Shown here one piece after another: positions 25,453-33,309 of a stretch of DNA of 39,250 nucleotides. The notes beneath the pieces were generated by a model. It did not search any database, was not told the DNA's origin, and saw only the letters and a program-made list of their open reading frames with translations. Both the position numbers and the translations under genes were made by a program. The DNA is from Promethearchaeota archaeon (GTDB lineage Archaea; Asgardarchaeota; Lokiarchaeia; Sigyniarchaeales; SOKP01): NCBI GenBank assembly GCA_008080765.1, contig SHMU01000012.1, forward strand, positions 1 to 39,250, read 5' to 3'. Position 1 is the first letter of the stretch; each line of letters starts with the position of its first letter.

Positions 25453-26271
25453 ATGAACAATCCTATTACAAGTAAGACTAAAAAAACACCTGTTTATCAA
25501 TTTTTAATAGATAAAATTAACAAAGAAGGTGCTTTGCATTTCTCATTGGTCGATCCTGACCCCCTCAATCAAAGCCCCGACATCGCAGCCCAGATTGCGA
25601 AATATGCTGTGGAGGCAGGTACAGACGCTATTTTAGTTGGAGGAAGCACTATTTTTGATCAAACTTTTGTCACGGAAACAATTTGCAATATCAAAGAACA
25701 TGTTGATGTACCCGTTATTATCTTTCCTGGAGGCATTTCGAATTGTTCATTCGAGGCAGATGCGATTCTATTTATGTCCTTGCTCAATTCCGAGGATCCT
25801 TATTTTATCGTCGGCCAGCAGGCTTTGGCTTCATATCCTATTAAGATTTCTGGGCTTGAGCATATTTCCATGGCATATTTAATTATTGAGCCAGGAGCGA
25901 CAGCAGGATGGATTGGAAAAGCGAAACTTCTCCCCAGAAATAAACCAAAGCTTACTGCAGCATACGCTTTAGCTGCGGAAATGTTTGGATTTCGCATGAT
26001 ATATTTAGAAGCTGGCTCCGGCGGAGATCGCATTCCCCCGAAGCATATTTCCCTCTGTTCCCGAGTATTATCAATTCCAATTATTGCGGGAGGAGGAGTG
26101 ACTAATAAAGAAGATGCAAAGAATTTTGTCAAAGCGGGTGCAGACATAATCGTGATGGGAACCTTTTTGGAAGAAAATGTATTAAAAGATAACGGGACTT
26201 CTCTAAAAGAAATCATAGATACCATCAAAGAAACGGGGAAACGAAAGAGAAAGAATTATACGGTTAAATAA
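25453..26271 (+). CDS. geranylgeranylglyceryl phosphate synthase
   Basis: 272 residues, TIM barrel. It makes the first ether bond of archaeal lipids between sn-glycerol-1-phosphate and geranylgeranyl diphosphate. HFSLVDPDPLNQS (strand 1), DAILVGGST, IIFPGGISNCSFEADAILFMSLLNS, YLIIEPGATAGWIG, YLEAGSGGDRIP and IIAGGGVTNKEDAKNFVKAGAD are the ordered barrel-end motifs, the last ones holding phosphate. This pattern fits the large (group II) archaeal/Bacteroidetes-type GGGPS. The preceding reductase and following UbiA gene form one operon. Confidence 0.95.
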   Translation: MNNPITSKTKKTPVYQFLIDKINKEGALHFSLVDPDPLNQSPDIAAQIAKYAVEAGTDAILVGGSTIFDQTFVTETICNIKEHVDVPVIIFPGGISNCSFEADAILFMSLLNSEDPYFIVGQQALASYPIKISGLEHISMAYLIIEPGATAGWIGKAKLLPRNKPKLTAAYALAAEMFGFRMIYLEAGSGGDRIPPKHISLCSRVLSIPIIAGGGVTNKEDAKNFVKAGADIIVMGTFLEENVLKDNGTSLKEIIDTIKETGKRKRKNYTVK

Positions 26272-26299
26272 AAAAACTTATTTATAGTAGTGAAACTAT

Positions 26300-27172
26300 A
26301 TGAAGCCAAAAGCAGCTATTGAGATAATGCGCCCCATAAATGATTTAATGGGATGTTTGACGGTAATTATTGGGATTTTAAATACGCGCACGGGCATCTC
26401 TACTAATGAGCTCATTCTAAATATTATATTGGGCATTTTAACCTACTTCTTTATTGCAGCCTCGGGAATGATCATAAATGATATTTATGATGTAGAAATT
26501 GATCGTATTAATCGACCAGAACGCCCCATACCCCGAGGAGATATCTCATTGCAAGAAGCGAAAGTTTTATTTGGGCTCACATTAAGTGTGGGAATTGCTA
26601 TATCTTTTATTCATAGCATTATTATGGAATTAATGTTTATAAACGTGATAATTGCTGTATTCTTTGGATTTATTGGATTTGTGTATGCAAAATGGGGTAA
26701 AAAAAGTGGGTTTTTAGGTAATATCATTGTATCTGTATCTTTTTCTATTGGATTGATCTATGGAGGGATTTTAAATGGAATTAATATTCCTCTTTACATA
26801 TACTTTTTCTTCTTTACATCTTTTTTTCTTTTACTTGCCCGAGAGGTAGTAAAAGGGTGCGAAGATGTTGAAGGAGATACACGAGAAGGGGTGAAAACAT
26901 TAGCAATTACACTTGGAGTGAGAAATGCACTGATTTTTTCCATTTTCTTTCAGGTTCTCGCTGTCGGGTTTTTTATTTCACCTTTGTTTACTAATATAAT
27001 TAACCCTTGGGCATTTCTCATCTCTATGATATTTGGATTATTTGTAGTACTTGTTGCTATAATATTATCTATCATAAGTAAATTGGAATTAAAGGAATTC
27101 AAAAGAATCAGTTTGCTGCTAAAATTAGGGGCTTTTTTAGGGTTAATCGCCTTCGTTTTTGCCAGTATTTAA
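26300..27172 (+). CDS. digeranylgeranylglyceryl phosphate synthase (UbiA family)
   Basis: 290 residues with about eight membrane helices. It adds the second geranylgeranyl chain to GGGP. The first Asp-rich motif is NDIYDVEIDRINRPERPIP (residues 61-79), the second is DVEGDTREGVKTLAITLG (about 191-208). Both are the Mg-diphosphate sites of UbiA prenyltransferases. It follows GGGP synthase by 28 bases and completes the lipid-precursor set. Other UbiA products (heme O, menaquinone) are less likely given the neighbours. Confidence 0.93.
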   Translation: MKPKAAIEIMRPINDLMGCLTVIIGILNTRTGISTNELILNIILGILTYFFIAASGMIINDIYDVEIDRINRPERPIPRGDISLQEAKVLFGLTLSVGIAISFIHSIIMELMFINVIIAVFFGFIGFVYAKWGKKSGFLGNIIVSVSFSIGLIYGGILNGINIPLYIYFFFFTSFFLLLAREVVKGCEDVEGDTREGVKTLAITLGVRNALIFSIFFQVLAVGFFISPLFTNIINPWAFLISMIFGLFVVLVAIILSIISKLELKEFKRISLLLKLGAFLGLIAFVFASI

Positions 27173-27356
27173 CAGAAATCCGTTATATTCAGCATAGAAT
27201 GCCAAATCTATGTAAATAGGTATGAAAGGGGTGATTGATCTATGCCCTTCCAAAATCTTTTTATTTGTAATATTTGATATTAATATTAATTAAATTTGTA
27301 ATTTTCTAATGCAGAATTAACAAAGTAATAATAATTACTAAATAATTTAAAAAAAA

Positions 27357-28094
27357 ATGTCTCAAAATACTTCAGACAACAAATTAAACCCCGACCAAAA
27401 TAAAATTCATGCGATAATTGCAAAATTGACTCAACCAGAGCTCATAAATATATGTATTATATTATCCTTCATAATATTCATTAGTGGGTTAGCAATAGCA
27501 ACTTTGATAGCATTCTTTACGAGAGGGTTCAATATTTGGGAGAATTATATCTCTGATTTAGGATCCATCCGCTATACACCAACACCCTTCATCTTAGATA
27601 TCATCGCAATAATCACATCCGTCTTGCTTGTACCGGTAAGTATATACTTCTCCTGGTCTCTTTATAAAGAGACTAAGACCGATGTGGAAGGAAAAAGCAA
27701 GGGTTTTTTCATATTTTTGAAAGTCTTCATCATAATCGGATTTATCTTCTTGCTTTCATCCTCAGTAGGGTTCTTTGGAATTGGAGTCTTCTCAGAGGAT
27801 AGAACTACATCATTAGGACTTCATAATTTTTTCTCTTATATAGTATTTGGCTCCTTTGCATTCTCTTCAATGTTCAATGGAATTGTGCTTCTTTCACAAA
27901 ATGAGAATTTTCAAGTAATGTACCCTCGTATAATCGGAGCTATAATGCTTTTTGTGAATGTCCCCATAAGCATTCTGTTTTTGGTACTTCCTCCTCTTTT
28001 ACCGCGAGAGTTTTTGGAATGGATAATGTTGTTTTCCGTGTTTGCATGGATTATGCCCACCACCTTGATAATTAGAAAAAGTTTAAAGTTATAG
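27357..28094 (+). CDS. DUF998-like membrane protein
   Basis: 245 residues with six helices. NIWENYISDLGSIRYTPTPFILDI is the DUF998 signature after the first helix, and the next helices include SVLLVPVSIYFSWSLY and FLLSSSVGFFGIGVF. LGLHNFFSYIVFGSFAFSSMFNG carries the family histidine. Function is unknown; related proteins are widespread membrane proteins in archaea and actinobacteria. It stands alone after the lipid operon, separated by 184 bases. Confidence 0.72.
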   Translation: MSQNTSDNKLNPDQNKIHAIIAKLTQPELINICIILSFIIFISGLAIATLIAFFTRGFNIWENYISDLGSIRYTPTPFILDIIAIITSVLLVPVSIYFSWSLYKETKTDVEGKSKGFFIFLKVFIIIGFIFLLSSSVGFFGIGVFSEDRTTSLGLHNFFSYIVFGSFAFSSMFNGIVLLSQNENFQVMYPRIIGAIMLFVNVPISILFLVLPPLLPREFLEWIMLFSVFAWIMPTTLIIRKSLKL

Positions 28095-28215
28095 ATTAGA
28101 CTCACCTTTAATCTAGAGTCTATTTAAAAGATCTATTTCCTTTTCTTTCTTTCAATTTCCTTTTAGTTCCTTTTATTTTTTTTATTTCCTTCTATTATCT
28201 TTTATTTTTCCCTCT
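28092..28215 (+). terminator. hairpin and long T-rich terminator region
   Basis: Two nested inverted repeats (TAGATTA/TAATCTA at 28092-28115 and TAGACTC/GAGTCTA at 28097-28122) overlap each other, so two alternative hairpins are possible. They are followed by about 85 bases of almost pure T/C on the plus strand (28128-28213). This fits termination of the DUF998-like transcript on oligo-U. The alternative folds might allow regulation, but nothing in the sequence shows a ligand. Confidence 0.55.
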
Positions 28216-28258
28216 TGAATTATTTATTACCTAGCAATTATTACTTAAGTTGAGACAG

Positions 28259-29077
28259 ATGAAACTAACTGCTAAATTAAAAGGAAAACTCGAAAAGATT
28301 GAGTCCTTATTGAAAAATAAACGCGTTATAGTAGCATTTTCGGGAGGGATAGATAGCACATTACTAGCTTTTCTTTCGGATTTATATGCAAAAGAAACTT
28401 TATTAATTACTGCCTCATCTTCACTGTTTTCTGATGAAGATCTGCAAGATGCCGCTCAATTTTCTAAAACTCATAATATTTCACATAAAATTTTAGAGAT
28501 AGATCCTTTAATGGTGCAAGAGTTCTGTGATAATCCGAAAGATCGTTGTTATATCTGTAAAAATGTAATCTTCTCGCAATTTGTAGATCTTCAAAGGGAG
28601 CTGGGATATGATATGATTATTGAAGGGTCAAACATCTCGGATTTGGGTGATTATCGTCCCGGGTATGAAGCCATCAAAGAATTAGGTGTAAAAACACCAT
28701 ATATTGAAGCAAGAATAAATAAAGAGAATATTATTAAATTGAGTAGATATTTTGATTTGGAAGCACAAGATAAACCTGCAAATGCGTGTTTCGCATCACG
28801 GATTACTTACGGAATTAGTATCAATGAAACCTTACTACAGAAAATAAAAGAGGCAGAAAACTTCCTTAAAACGCAATTTAAGACCGAGCAAGTAAGAGTA
28901 CGTTTTCATGAGGATGACTTGGTGCGGATTGAATTTATTGAAAAGGATCTCTTTCGAATTTTGACCAAACCGAATATAAAATGTATTATTGAGAAATTTA
29001 AAAAAATAGGATTTAAATTTATAACAATTGACCTTGAAGGATATCGAAAGAGCGGCTTAATATTTATGGAGAAATAG
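28259..29077 (+). CDS. larE: LarE-type ATP-dependent sulfur transferase
   Basis: 272 residues of the PP-loop family. LarE sulfurates pyridinium carboxylic acid in the synthesis of the nickel-pincer cofactor of lactate racemase and related LarA enzymes. The AMPylation P-loop AFSGGIDSTLLAF starts near residue 26. C97 and C100 lie in DRCYICK, and C177 is in NACFASRITYG, the region of the sulfur-donor cysteine. IIEGSNISDLGDYRPG is another family motif. I prefer the ATG at 28259 over a TTG at 28250. No larA, larB or larC is present, so LarE is an orphan here; a role in other sulfur transfer is possible. Its stop is TAG, five bases from a convergent stop. Confidence 0.88.
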   Translation: MKLTAKLKGKLEKIESLLKNKRVIVAFSGGIDSTLLAFLSDLYAKETLLITASSSLFSDEDLQDAAQFSKTHNISHKILEIDPLMVQEFCDNPKDRCYICKNVIFSQFVDLQRELGYDMIIEGSNISDLGDYRPGYEAIKELGVKTPYIEARINKENIIKLSRYFDLEAQDKPANACFASRITYGISINETLLQKIKEAENFLKTQFKTEQVRVRFHEDDLVRIEFIEKDLFRILTKPNIKCIIEKFKKIGFKFITIDLEGYRKSGLIFMEK

Positions 29078-29082
29078 TTATT

Positions 29083-29496
29083 TTATTCTATTGATTCCCC
29101 ACAATAACTACATTCTTTGGCGTTAGAACTAATCATTTGACCACAATAAGGACATACTACCTCTTTTTTCTCTGGTGGAGGGGCTGAAGTTTGAGAAGAT
29201 GCTCGATATACATTAGAATCATATCTACTTGGTGAGTAGTCAGCCATATCATCAATATGAATGTAGATAGAACTGAATATTGTTATAAAAATGCCCCCAG
29301 GAATCATAAAACCTCCAGCAGTCATGAGTCCCAAATTTGGGGCAAATGTTCCAAAACCCGGCATAGAATAGGGAGACATACTGAAAAAACTACCATAAAG
29401 AGTTGAAAATCCAATAATTAAAAAAGCGACACCCACACCTATTAATGCAATTCCAGTGCCTTGGATAAGCCTTTTTACAGATTTTTTCACAGCCAT
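29083..29496 (-). CDS. two-helix membrane protein with C-terminal zinc ribbon
   Basis: 137 residues: a basic N-terminus, two hydrophobic segments (about 13-38, ALIGVGVAFLIIGFSTLYG; and 53-78, LMTAGGFMIPGGIFITIFSSIY), a polar proline/serine linker, and CPYC...CSYC at the end, separated by nine residues. Both ends are probably cytosolic. This resembles many archaeal membrane proteins that carry a short zinc ribbon, the function of which is not known. It converges on larE and precedes the intergenic region of the next minus gene. Confidence 0.68.
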   Translation of the reverse strand: MAVKKSVKRLIQGTGIALIGVGVAFLIIGFSTLYGSFFSMSPYSMPGFGTFAPNLGLMTAGGFMIPGGIFITIFSSIYIHIDDMADYSPSRYDSNVYRASSQTSAPPPEKKEVVCPYCGQMISSNAKECSYCGESIE

Positions 29497-29676
29497 GTGT
29501 ATTTCACTATCATCTTATTATTTTTTATTTGTTAATAGAATAGTACTATAACTCTATATTAATTGTATATATCTTTGTAGGTTTAAAACATTTTCAATAA
29601 TCTTGTAGACTCTATTCCGTAATGTATGGAATTTAATTTTTTGTTTTCTAAGAATCCAATACAAGTATACAGAACT

Positions 29677-30339
29677 CTATTCTTGAAAGAAGTGAGTCAA
29701 ATAAATACAGATAAAACTTCCTAATAAGAGAAGTCTATTGATTTTATCATCATAAACCTGTAAAAAATAGATATGATTCGGTTTAGTATATGAAAAATCC
29801 AATATAATATCTTGTAATTGAGTTATGTTTCCAAATTCACCTACAACGCGATCCGTGGAAAAGCTCTTAATTTTATAATTAGAACGTCTTGATTTAATGA
29901 TACTGAACCAATTCTCGTTCGAGGGAGAAATAATATAGAAATTCTTAATCATGGGAGAAAACACCACTTTTTTGACATGGGCAATTTCATTATGACGTGA
30001 ATCCTCGATTTTAAAAGTTGTTTTGAAAGATAAAAATGTGGGAGATACAGAAAGGATTAATTCCTCATTTGTATCGTATAATTCTGCGATAATTTTTAGA
30101 ATTTTGTTCTTAATTGTAATCGTTCCTAGTCTTTCATTTTGCGAGCTATAGAGGTTGAAATTCTCTAAATTAAACAGATATAAGCTATGAGCATTTAGCT
30201 CCTCATAGACAGTTGGAAATGTTAACTGCGTTTCTGAAGGTATTTCTATCGCATTTCCACCTTTTATAATCCGTTGTCCACAATTCGGACAAAATGGAAT
30301 CCCTGAGGGTATTTCTCTTCCACAATTTTTACATTTCAT
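29677..30339 (-). CDS. zinc ribbon plus tubby/LOR-like domain protein
   Basis: 220 residues. The first 25 hold a classic zinc ribbon (CKNC...CPNC). The rest, from about 45 to 180, has the strand pattern of the LURP-one-related / tubby C-terminal / phospholipid-scramblase fold: repeated blocks such as NLYSSQNERLGTITIKNKIL and KIEDSRHNEIAHVKKVVF, each a hairpin with a D/S-x-x-G-like turn. A hydrophobic helix near the C-terminus (LLLLGSFICIYLTHFF) resembles the C-terminal helix of that fold, which packs in the barrel or the membrane. The assignment is by pattern only. A lipid-binding role would be inference. Confidence 0.55.
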   Translation of the reverse strand: MKCKNCGREIPSGIPFCPNCGQRIIKGGNAIEIPSETQLTFPTVYEELNAHSLYLFNLENFNLYSSQNERLGTITIKNKILKIIAELYDTNEELILSVSPTFLSFKTTFKIEDSRHNEIAHVKKVVFSPMIKNFYIISPSNENWFSIIKSRRSNYKIKSFSTDRVVGEFGNITQLQDIILDFSYTKPNHIYFLQVYDDKINRLLLLGSFICIYLTHFFQE

Positions 30340-30418
30340 AACATATGCTTTTAAATTTATCCTAAACTACGTTCTTTTATTTCGAACTTATAAAAGAATT
30401 ACTGACTAAAATCTTTTA

Positions 30419-31810
30419 TTATTCTCGATTTCTAATCTGATGAATGATTTTTTTCCTTTTTTTGAGAGCTTTTAGGGCGGTCTCTTCTATTTTTTGTTCC
30501 ATCTTCTCCCTATTAGTAGGGTCTTCTTCTCCTATTAATTGTTTGACTTTCGTATAGGCGGATTCCCTGAATTTTGGCAAAATGGTTTTAGATTCATTCT
30601 CTTCAAAAACCATGGAGATCTCTTTTGAATCATCTACGTATCCGATCTCTGCACAGCTAATGTTTTGTCGTGCCAAATCTTCGATTATTTTATGCGCAGC
30701 ATTTTTGGAACAATAAATTAAGAGAGCATCCAGAGATACACCGAGATAATCCACGCCAACTCTTTCAAGCAGTTCAAATACTCTTGGATTGACTAATTGT
30801 CTGATCTTCTTCTCAAATACCGTGACTCCACAATTTGCCTCATAGTTTATCTCATATAAATCTCCTCGCAGACCTCCATTGGTCACATCACACATTGCAT
30901 GAATTTCATCTTGATAAGTGGAGTTTAAAATAACTTCACAGGCATCCAAAAATTTTATATTCATTGTCTCTTCGACAACATCGTGATTCCCTGAGTAGAT
31001 TGCTGTAGTGGAGATAGTACCGCCTCCAGCGCCTTCAGTCATTAGTATTTTATCTTTAGGCTGAATATTTCTTCGAGCAAATAAATTCTTACTTGCAACT
31101 CCAACCCCTCCAATACCCCCAACTAAACGGTTTCCAATCACCATATCCCCTCCGATTCGCAATGTAGAGCCCGCAGTAAGAGGGACCATCGCGAGCTCGC
31201 ACACTGTAGAAATACCCGCCATAAAATCAAATAATTTTCCCACATCGCTATCATCACCTAAATGCACATCCACCATAATGGAAATGGGGCGTGCACCTTT
31301 GACGTACAAATCTCTCAGCGCCGCGCGGGTGACATGAAAACCACAAATGAAAGGAAAGTCGCTTAATCGGGAATGAATACCTTCCATTTTGGAGACAATA
31401 ATAAGATCTTCTTCCTTTAATGCTGTTGTGAGCGTCTTAAAATCGCTTAGTCTTACAGCTCCCGCATCATCCAATGATTTTGGAGATAAATATACTTCTG
31501 CATCGGTCTCGCAGAACTCGCTAATTAATTTATGAACAAAAAAGTCTCCCGCACCTCGACAACCCACTCCTTGTTTGCCTATTGTAATTCGAGCCCTTTT
31601 AAAATCCAGCAGTTCTTTTATGAAAGGAGTGTTCACCTTCGCGAGATCACTTTTTTTACATTCTTCAAGGACACCTTTAGCGAGCTTAAATGCTAATTCT
31701 TTTTTGATATTCTTATAATCCAAATATTCCTGAACAAGACGCTCAATGATCTCTTCATCCGGCACTTCTTTCTTTAATAAATTTCTCGTGAGACCTTCCA
31801 GATCACTCAT
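30419..31810 (-). CDS. AIR-synthase-related (PurM superfamily) protein
   Basis: 463 residues. An N-terminal helical segment of about 70 residues precedes a PurM/HypE/SelD-type ATP-binding fold. VSKMEGIHSRLSDFPFICG is equivalent to the metal/ATP loop, ARPISIMVDVHLGDDSDV holds the acidic cluster, GSTLRIGGDMVIGNRLVGGIGG is the glycine-rich phosphate loop, and DVTNGGLRGDLYEI is the signature D-x-x-x-GGLxGDL motif. This layout fits the archaeal AIR-synthase-related group often annotated as hydrogenase expression/formation-like. The substrate is unknown; relatives activate formyl, carbamoyl or selenium groups by phosphorylation. The C-terminus is basic. Confidence 0.82.
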   Translation of the reverse strand: MSDLEGLTRNLLKKEVPDEEIIERLVQEYLDYKNIKKELAFKLAKGVLEECKKSDLAKVNTPFIKELLDFKRARITIGKQGVGCRGAGDFFVHKLISEFCETDAEVYLSPKSLDDAGAVRLSDFKTLTTALKEEDLIIVSKMEGIHSRLSDFPFICGFHVTRAALRDLYVKGARPISIMVDVHLGDDSDVGKLFDFMAGISTVCELAMVPLTAGSTLRIGGDMVIGNRLVGGIGGVGVASKNLFARRNIQPKDKILMTEGAGGGTISTTAIYSGNHDVVEETMNIKFLDACEVILNSTYQDEIHAMCDVTNGGLRGDLYEINYEANCGVTVFEKKIRQLVNPRVFELLERVGVDYLGVSLDALLIYCSKNAAHKIIEDLARQNISCAEIGYVDDSKEISMVFEENESKTILPKFRESAYTKVKQLIGEEDPTNREKMEQKIEETALKALKKRKKIIHQIRNRE

Positions 31811-32184
31811 ATTTTATCACATTGATAATAATTCATCATATTATTTTTTATAAAGCATAGAATCCATTTGAATTCTTATTATATAATACACATTTTCTGT
31901 TGAAACATTTCTTCCATCTACTTTGAGCTATGAATAGTCGTTTCCAAAAAGGAGTTAAGATTTATTTTTAAAAGGAGGAAAATAAATGGAACTTATAATT
32001 TGGATTATTATATCAGATAGATCTTCTATCTTAGCCATAGAATGAACTATTATCATTAAGAATTTAGGTAAGAATAAATATTAAATAGCCTAATGAATTA
32101 CTTAAAATAGGAATAAATGCGAAGGTTGTATTTGAATACCTATTCATTATTTTTAGAGAGCATTTATAGAAACAGAGGAAAAGT
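31811..32184. other. 374-bp region upstream of the first feoA
   Basis: AT-rich divergent region. It contains a strong Shine-Dalgarno (AGGAGG, 31973-31978) followed by a 19-codon ORF at 31986-32045. A 7-bp hairpin (AGATAGA/TCTATCT around 32015-32031) lies inside that ORF. TTAGG (32064-32068) and CCTAA (32089-32093) flank a TATA-like stretch (AATAAATATTAAAT). These parts would suit a regulated feo promoter and leader. Confidence 0.45.
31986..32045 (+). CDS. short leader ORF before feoA
   Basis: 19 residues, MELIIWIIISDRSSILAIE, with AGGAGG seven bases before the ATG. A perfect hairpin (7-bp stem, TCT loop) lies in its second half, so ribosome movement over it could melt the structure. The hydrophobic isoleucine-rich start could also be a micro-membrane peptide. 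It ends 140 bases before feoA. No homologue can be recognised at this length; it may be chance despite the good ribosome-binding site. Confidence 0.3.
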   Translation: MELIIWIIISDRSSILAIE

Positions 32185-32475
32185 ATGACTCTAAACGCAG
32201 AAAGTAATATGGATGACCATTTTCAAAAAACAAGTTCTCTTTTATCGTGTTTGAGCGATTGCCCCCATAAAACCGATGTTGAAGTGGTATCAGTGAATGC
32301 TGGTTTAGGGGCGAAAAAACGACTCTGTGACCTCGGAATCGTTCCGGGAACAAAGATTACAAAGACACGTTCGGGAATCTTGAGAGGACCCGTCCAAGTC
32401 GATGTGAAAGGTTCAAAAATTGTACTGGGACGTGGATTGGCCGCAAAGGTTATAGTAAAATGTAATAATTCATAG
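32185..32475 (+). CDS. feoA: FeoA-domain protein 1
   Basis: 96 residues. The SH3-like FeoA domain spans about 28-95: VVSVNAGLGAKKRLCDLGIV, PGTKITKTRS, LRGPVQVDVKGSKIVLGRGLAAKVIVK. FeoA is a small cytosolic partner of the ferrous-iron transporter FeoB. The N-terminal 27 residues (LSCLSDCPHKTDV) hold two cysteines and are similar in position to the start of the second FeoA, which reads IKCLTECEKDEI. It is separated from the second feoA by 385 bases, so it probably has its own promoter. Confidence 0.93.
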   Translation: MTLNAESNMDDHFQKTSSLLSCLSDCPHKTDVEVVSVNAGLGAKKRLCDLGIVPGTKITKTRSGILRGPVQVDVKGSKIVLGRGLAAKVIVKCNNS

Positions 32476-32860
32476 TTTTATGTTTTTTGGATATGGTTTT
32501 CTCTCAATTTCACTTTTAATTTTTTATTACAATGAGAAAAAATTTAGTTTTAACACTTTCTAAATTATAATTTAATTAATGTAAATTACTGATTATTCTA
32601 TTTTAAGGTATTTATTATTCAATATAATATTAAATTGAGATCTATTTGTTAGACTTTTAATTTTAAAACCCTCTATGCATAGTAATACCTTCATACTCTT
32701 ATTTAAGATTAGATATTGCTGTTCAGATTCATTTATATTAATATTTTTTTCTTTTAATAATTAAAATCGTTTTAAGCTGCATTATATTTAGGTATAGCTA
32801 GATTTATAAATAATGATTAACTAAAAAAATTAAGAAATAAAAAAATTTTGGTTAAAATTA
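32476..32860. other. 385-bp region between the two feoA genes
   Basis: Very AT-rich. T-rich stretches right after the first feoA (32478-32535) could end its transcript. ATTTAGGTA at 32786-32794, followed by TTTATAAA near 32801, precedes the second feoA and repeats the 9-mer found before the first one (32062-32070). No ORF or RNA gene is recognised. Confidence 0.4.
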
Positions 32861-33166
32861 ATGATTGAAAGTATCTTAAAGAATATACAAGGTAAGGATC
32901 AAAGAGGAAGCTCATTAATAAAATGTCTAACAGAATGCGAAAAAGATGAAATCATTTCTGTGATCAAAGTAGATACGGGAAAGAAAGCAAAACAGAGACT
33001 TTCGAACTTAGGGATAGTCCCGGGAGCCAAGTTGGTGAAGTGTAGATCTGCACCCCTAAAAGGTCCTCTAGAAGTCAAGATAAAGGGCTCTAGCTTAGTC
33101 CTGGGTCGAGGGATTGCATCCAAAATTTTTGTAAAATGTAGTGAAGAGCAATGCCAATATATATAA
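32861..33166 (+). CDS. feoA: FeoA-domain protein 2
   Basis: 101 residues with the same layout as the first FeoA: LIKCLTECEKDEIISVIKVD, then GKKAKQRLSNLGIVPGAKLVK, LKGPLEVKIKGSSLVLGRGIASKIFVK. A cysteine-containing end (CSEEQC) is added. The two proteins are clearly paralogues; most feo operons have one or two FeoA domains, so two is not rare. feoB starts 143 bases downstream on the same strand. Confidence 0.92.
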   Translation: MIESILKNIQGKDQRGSSLIKCLTECEKDEIISVIKVDTGKKAKQRLSNLGIVPGAKLVKCRSAPLKGPLEVKIKGSSLVLGRGIASKIFVKCSEEQCQYI

Positions 33167-33309
33167 TCATATAATTCCATTCATTAGGACAAATTATTAA
33201 ATTATTAAATTATAAATTATTAAGCTAAAAGGTATTATAAAATTATATATTCTTGCTTAGTTGGGTTCTTGTTATATTTTTATCTTAAATAACGATTCAA
33301 AGCCTATTA

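Noticed and set aside
32600-32860. a tRNA or riboswitch between the two feoA genes
   Set aside because: No cloverleaf-compatible stems, no T-loop consensus and too AT-rich for a stable aptamer.
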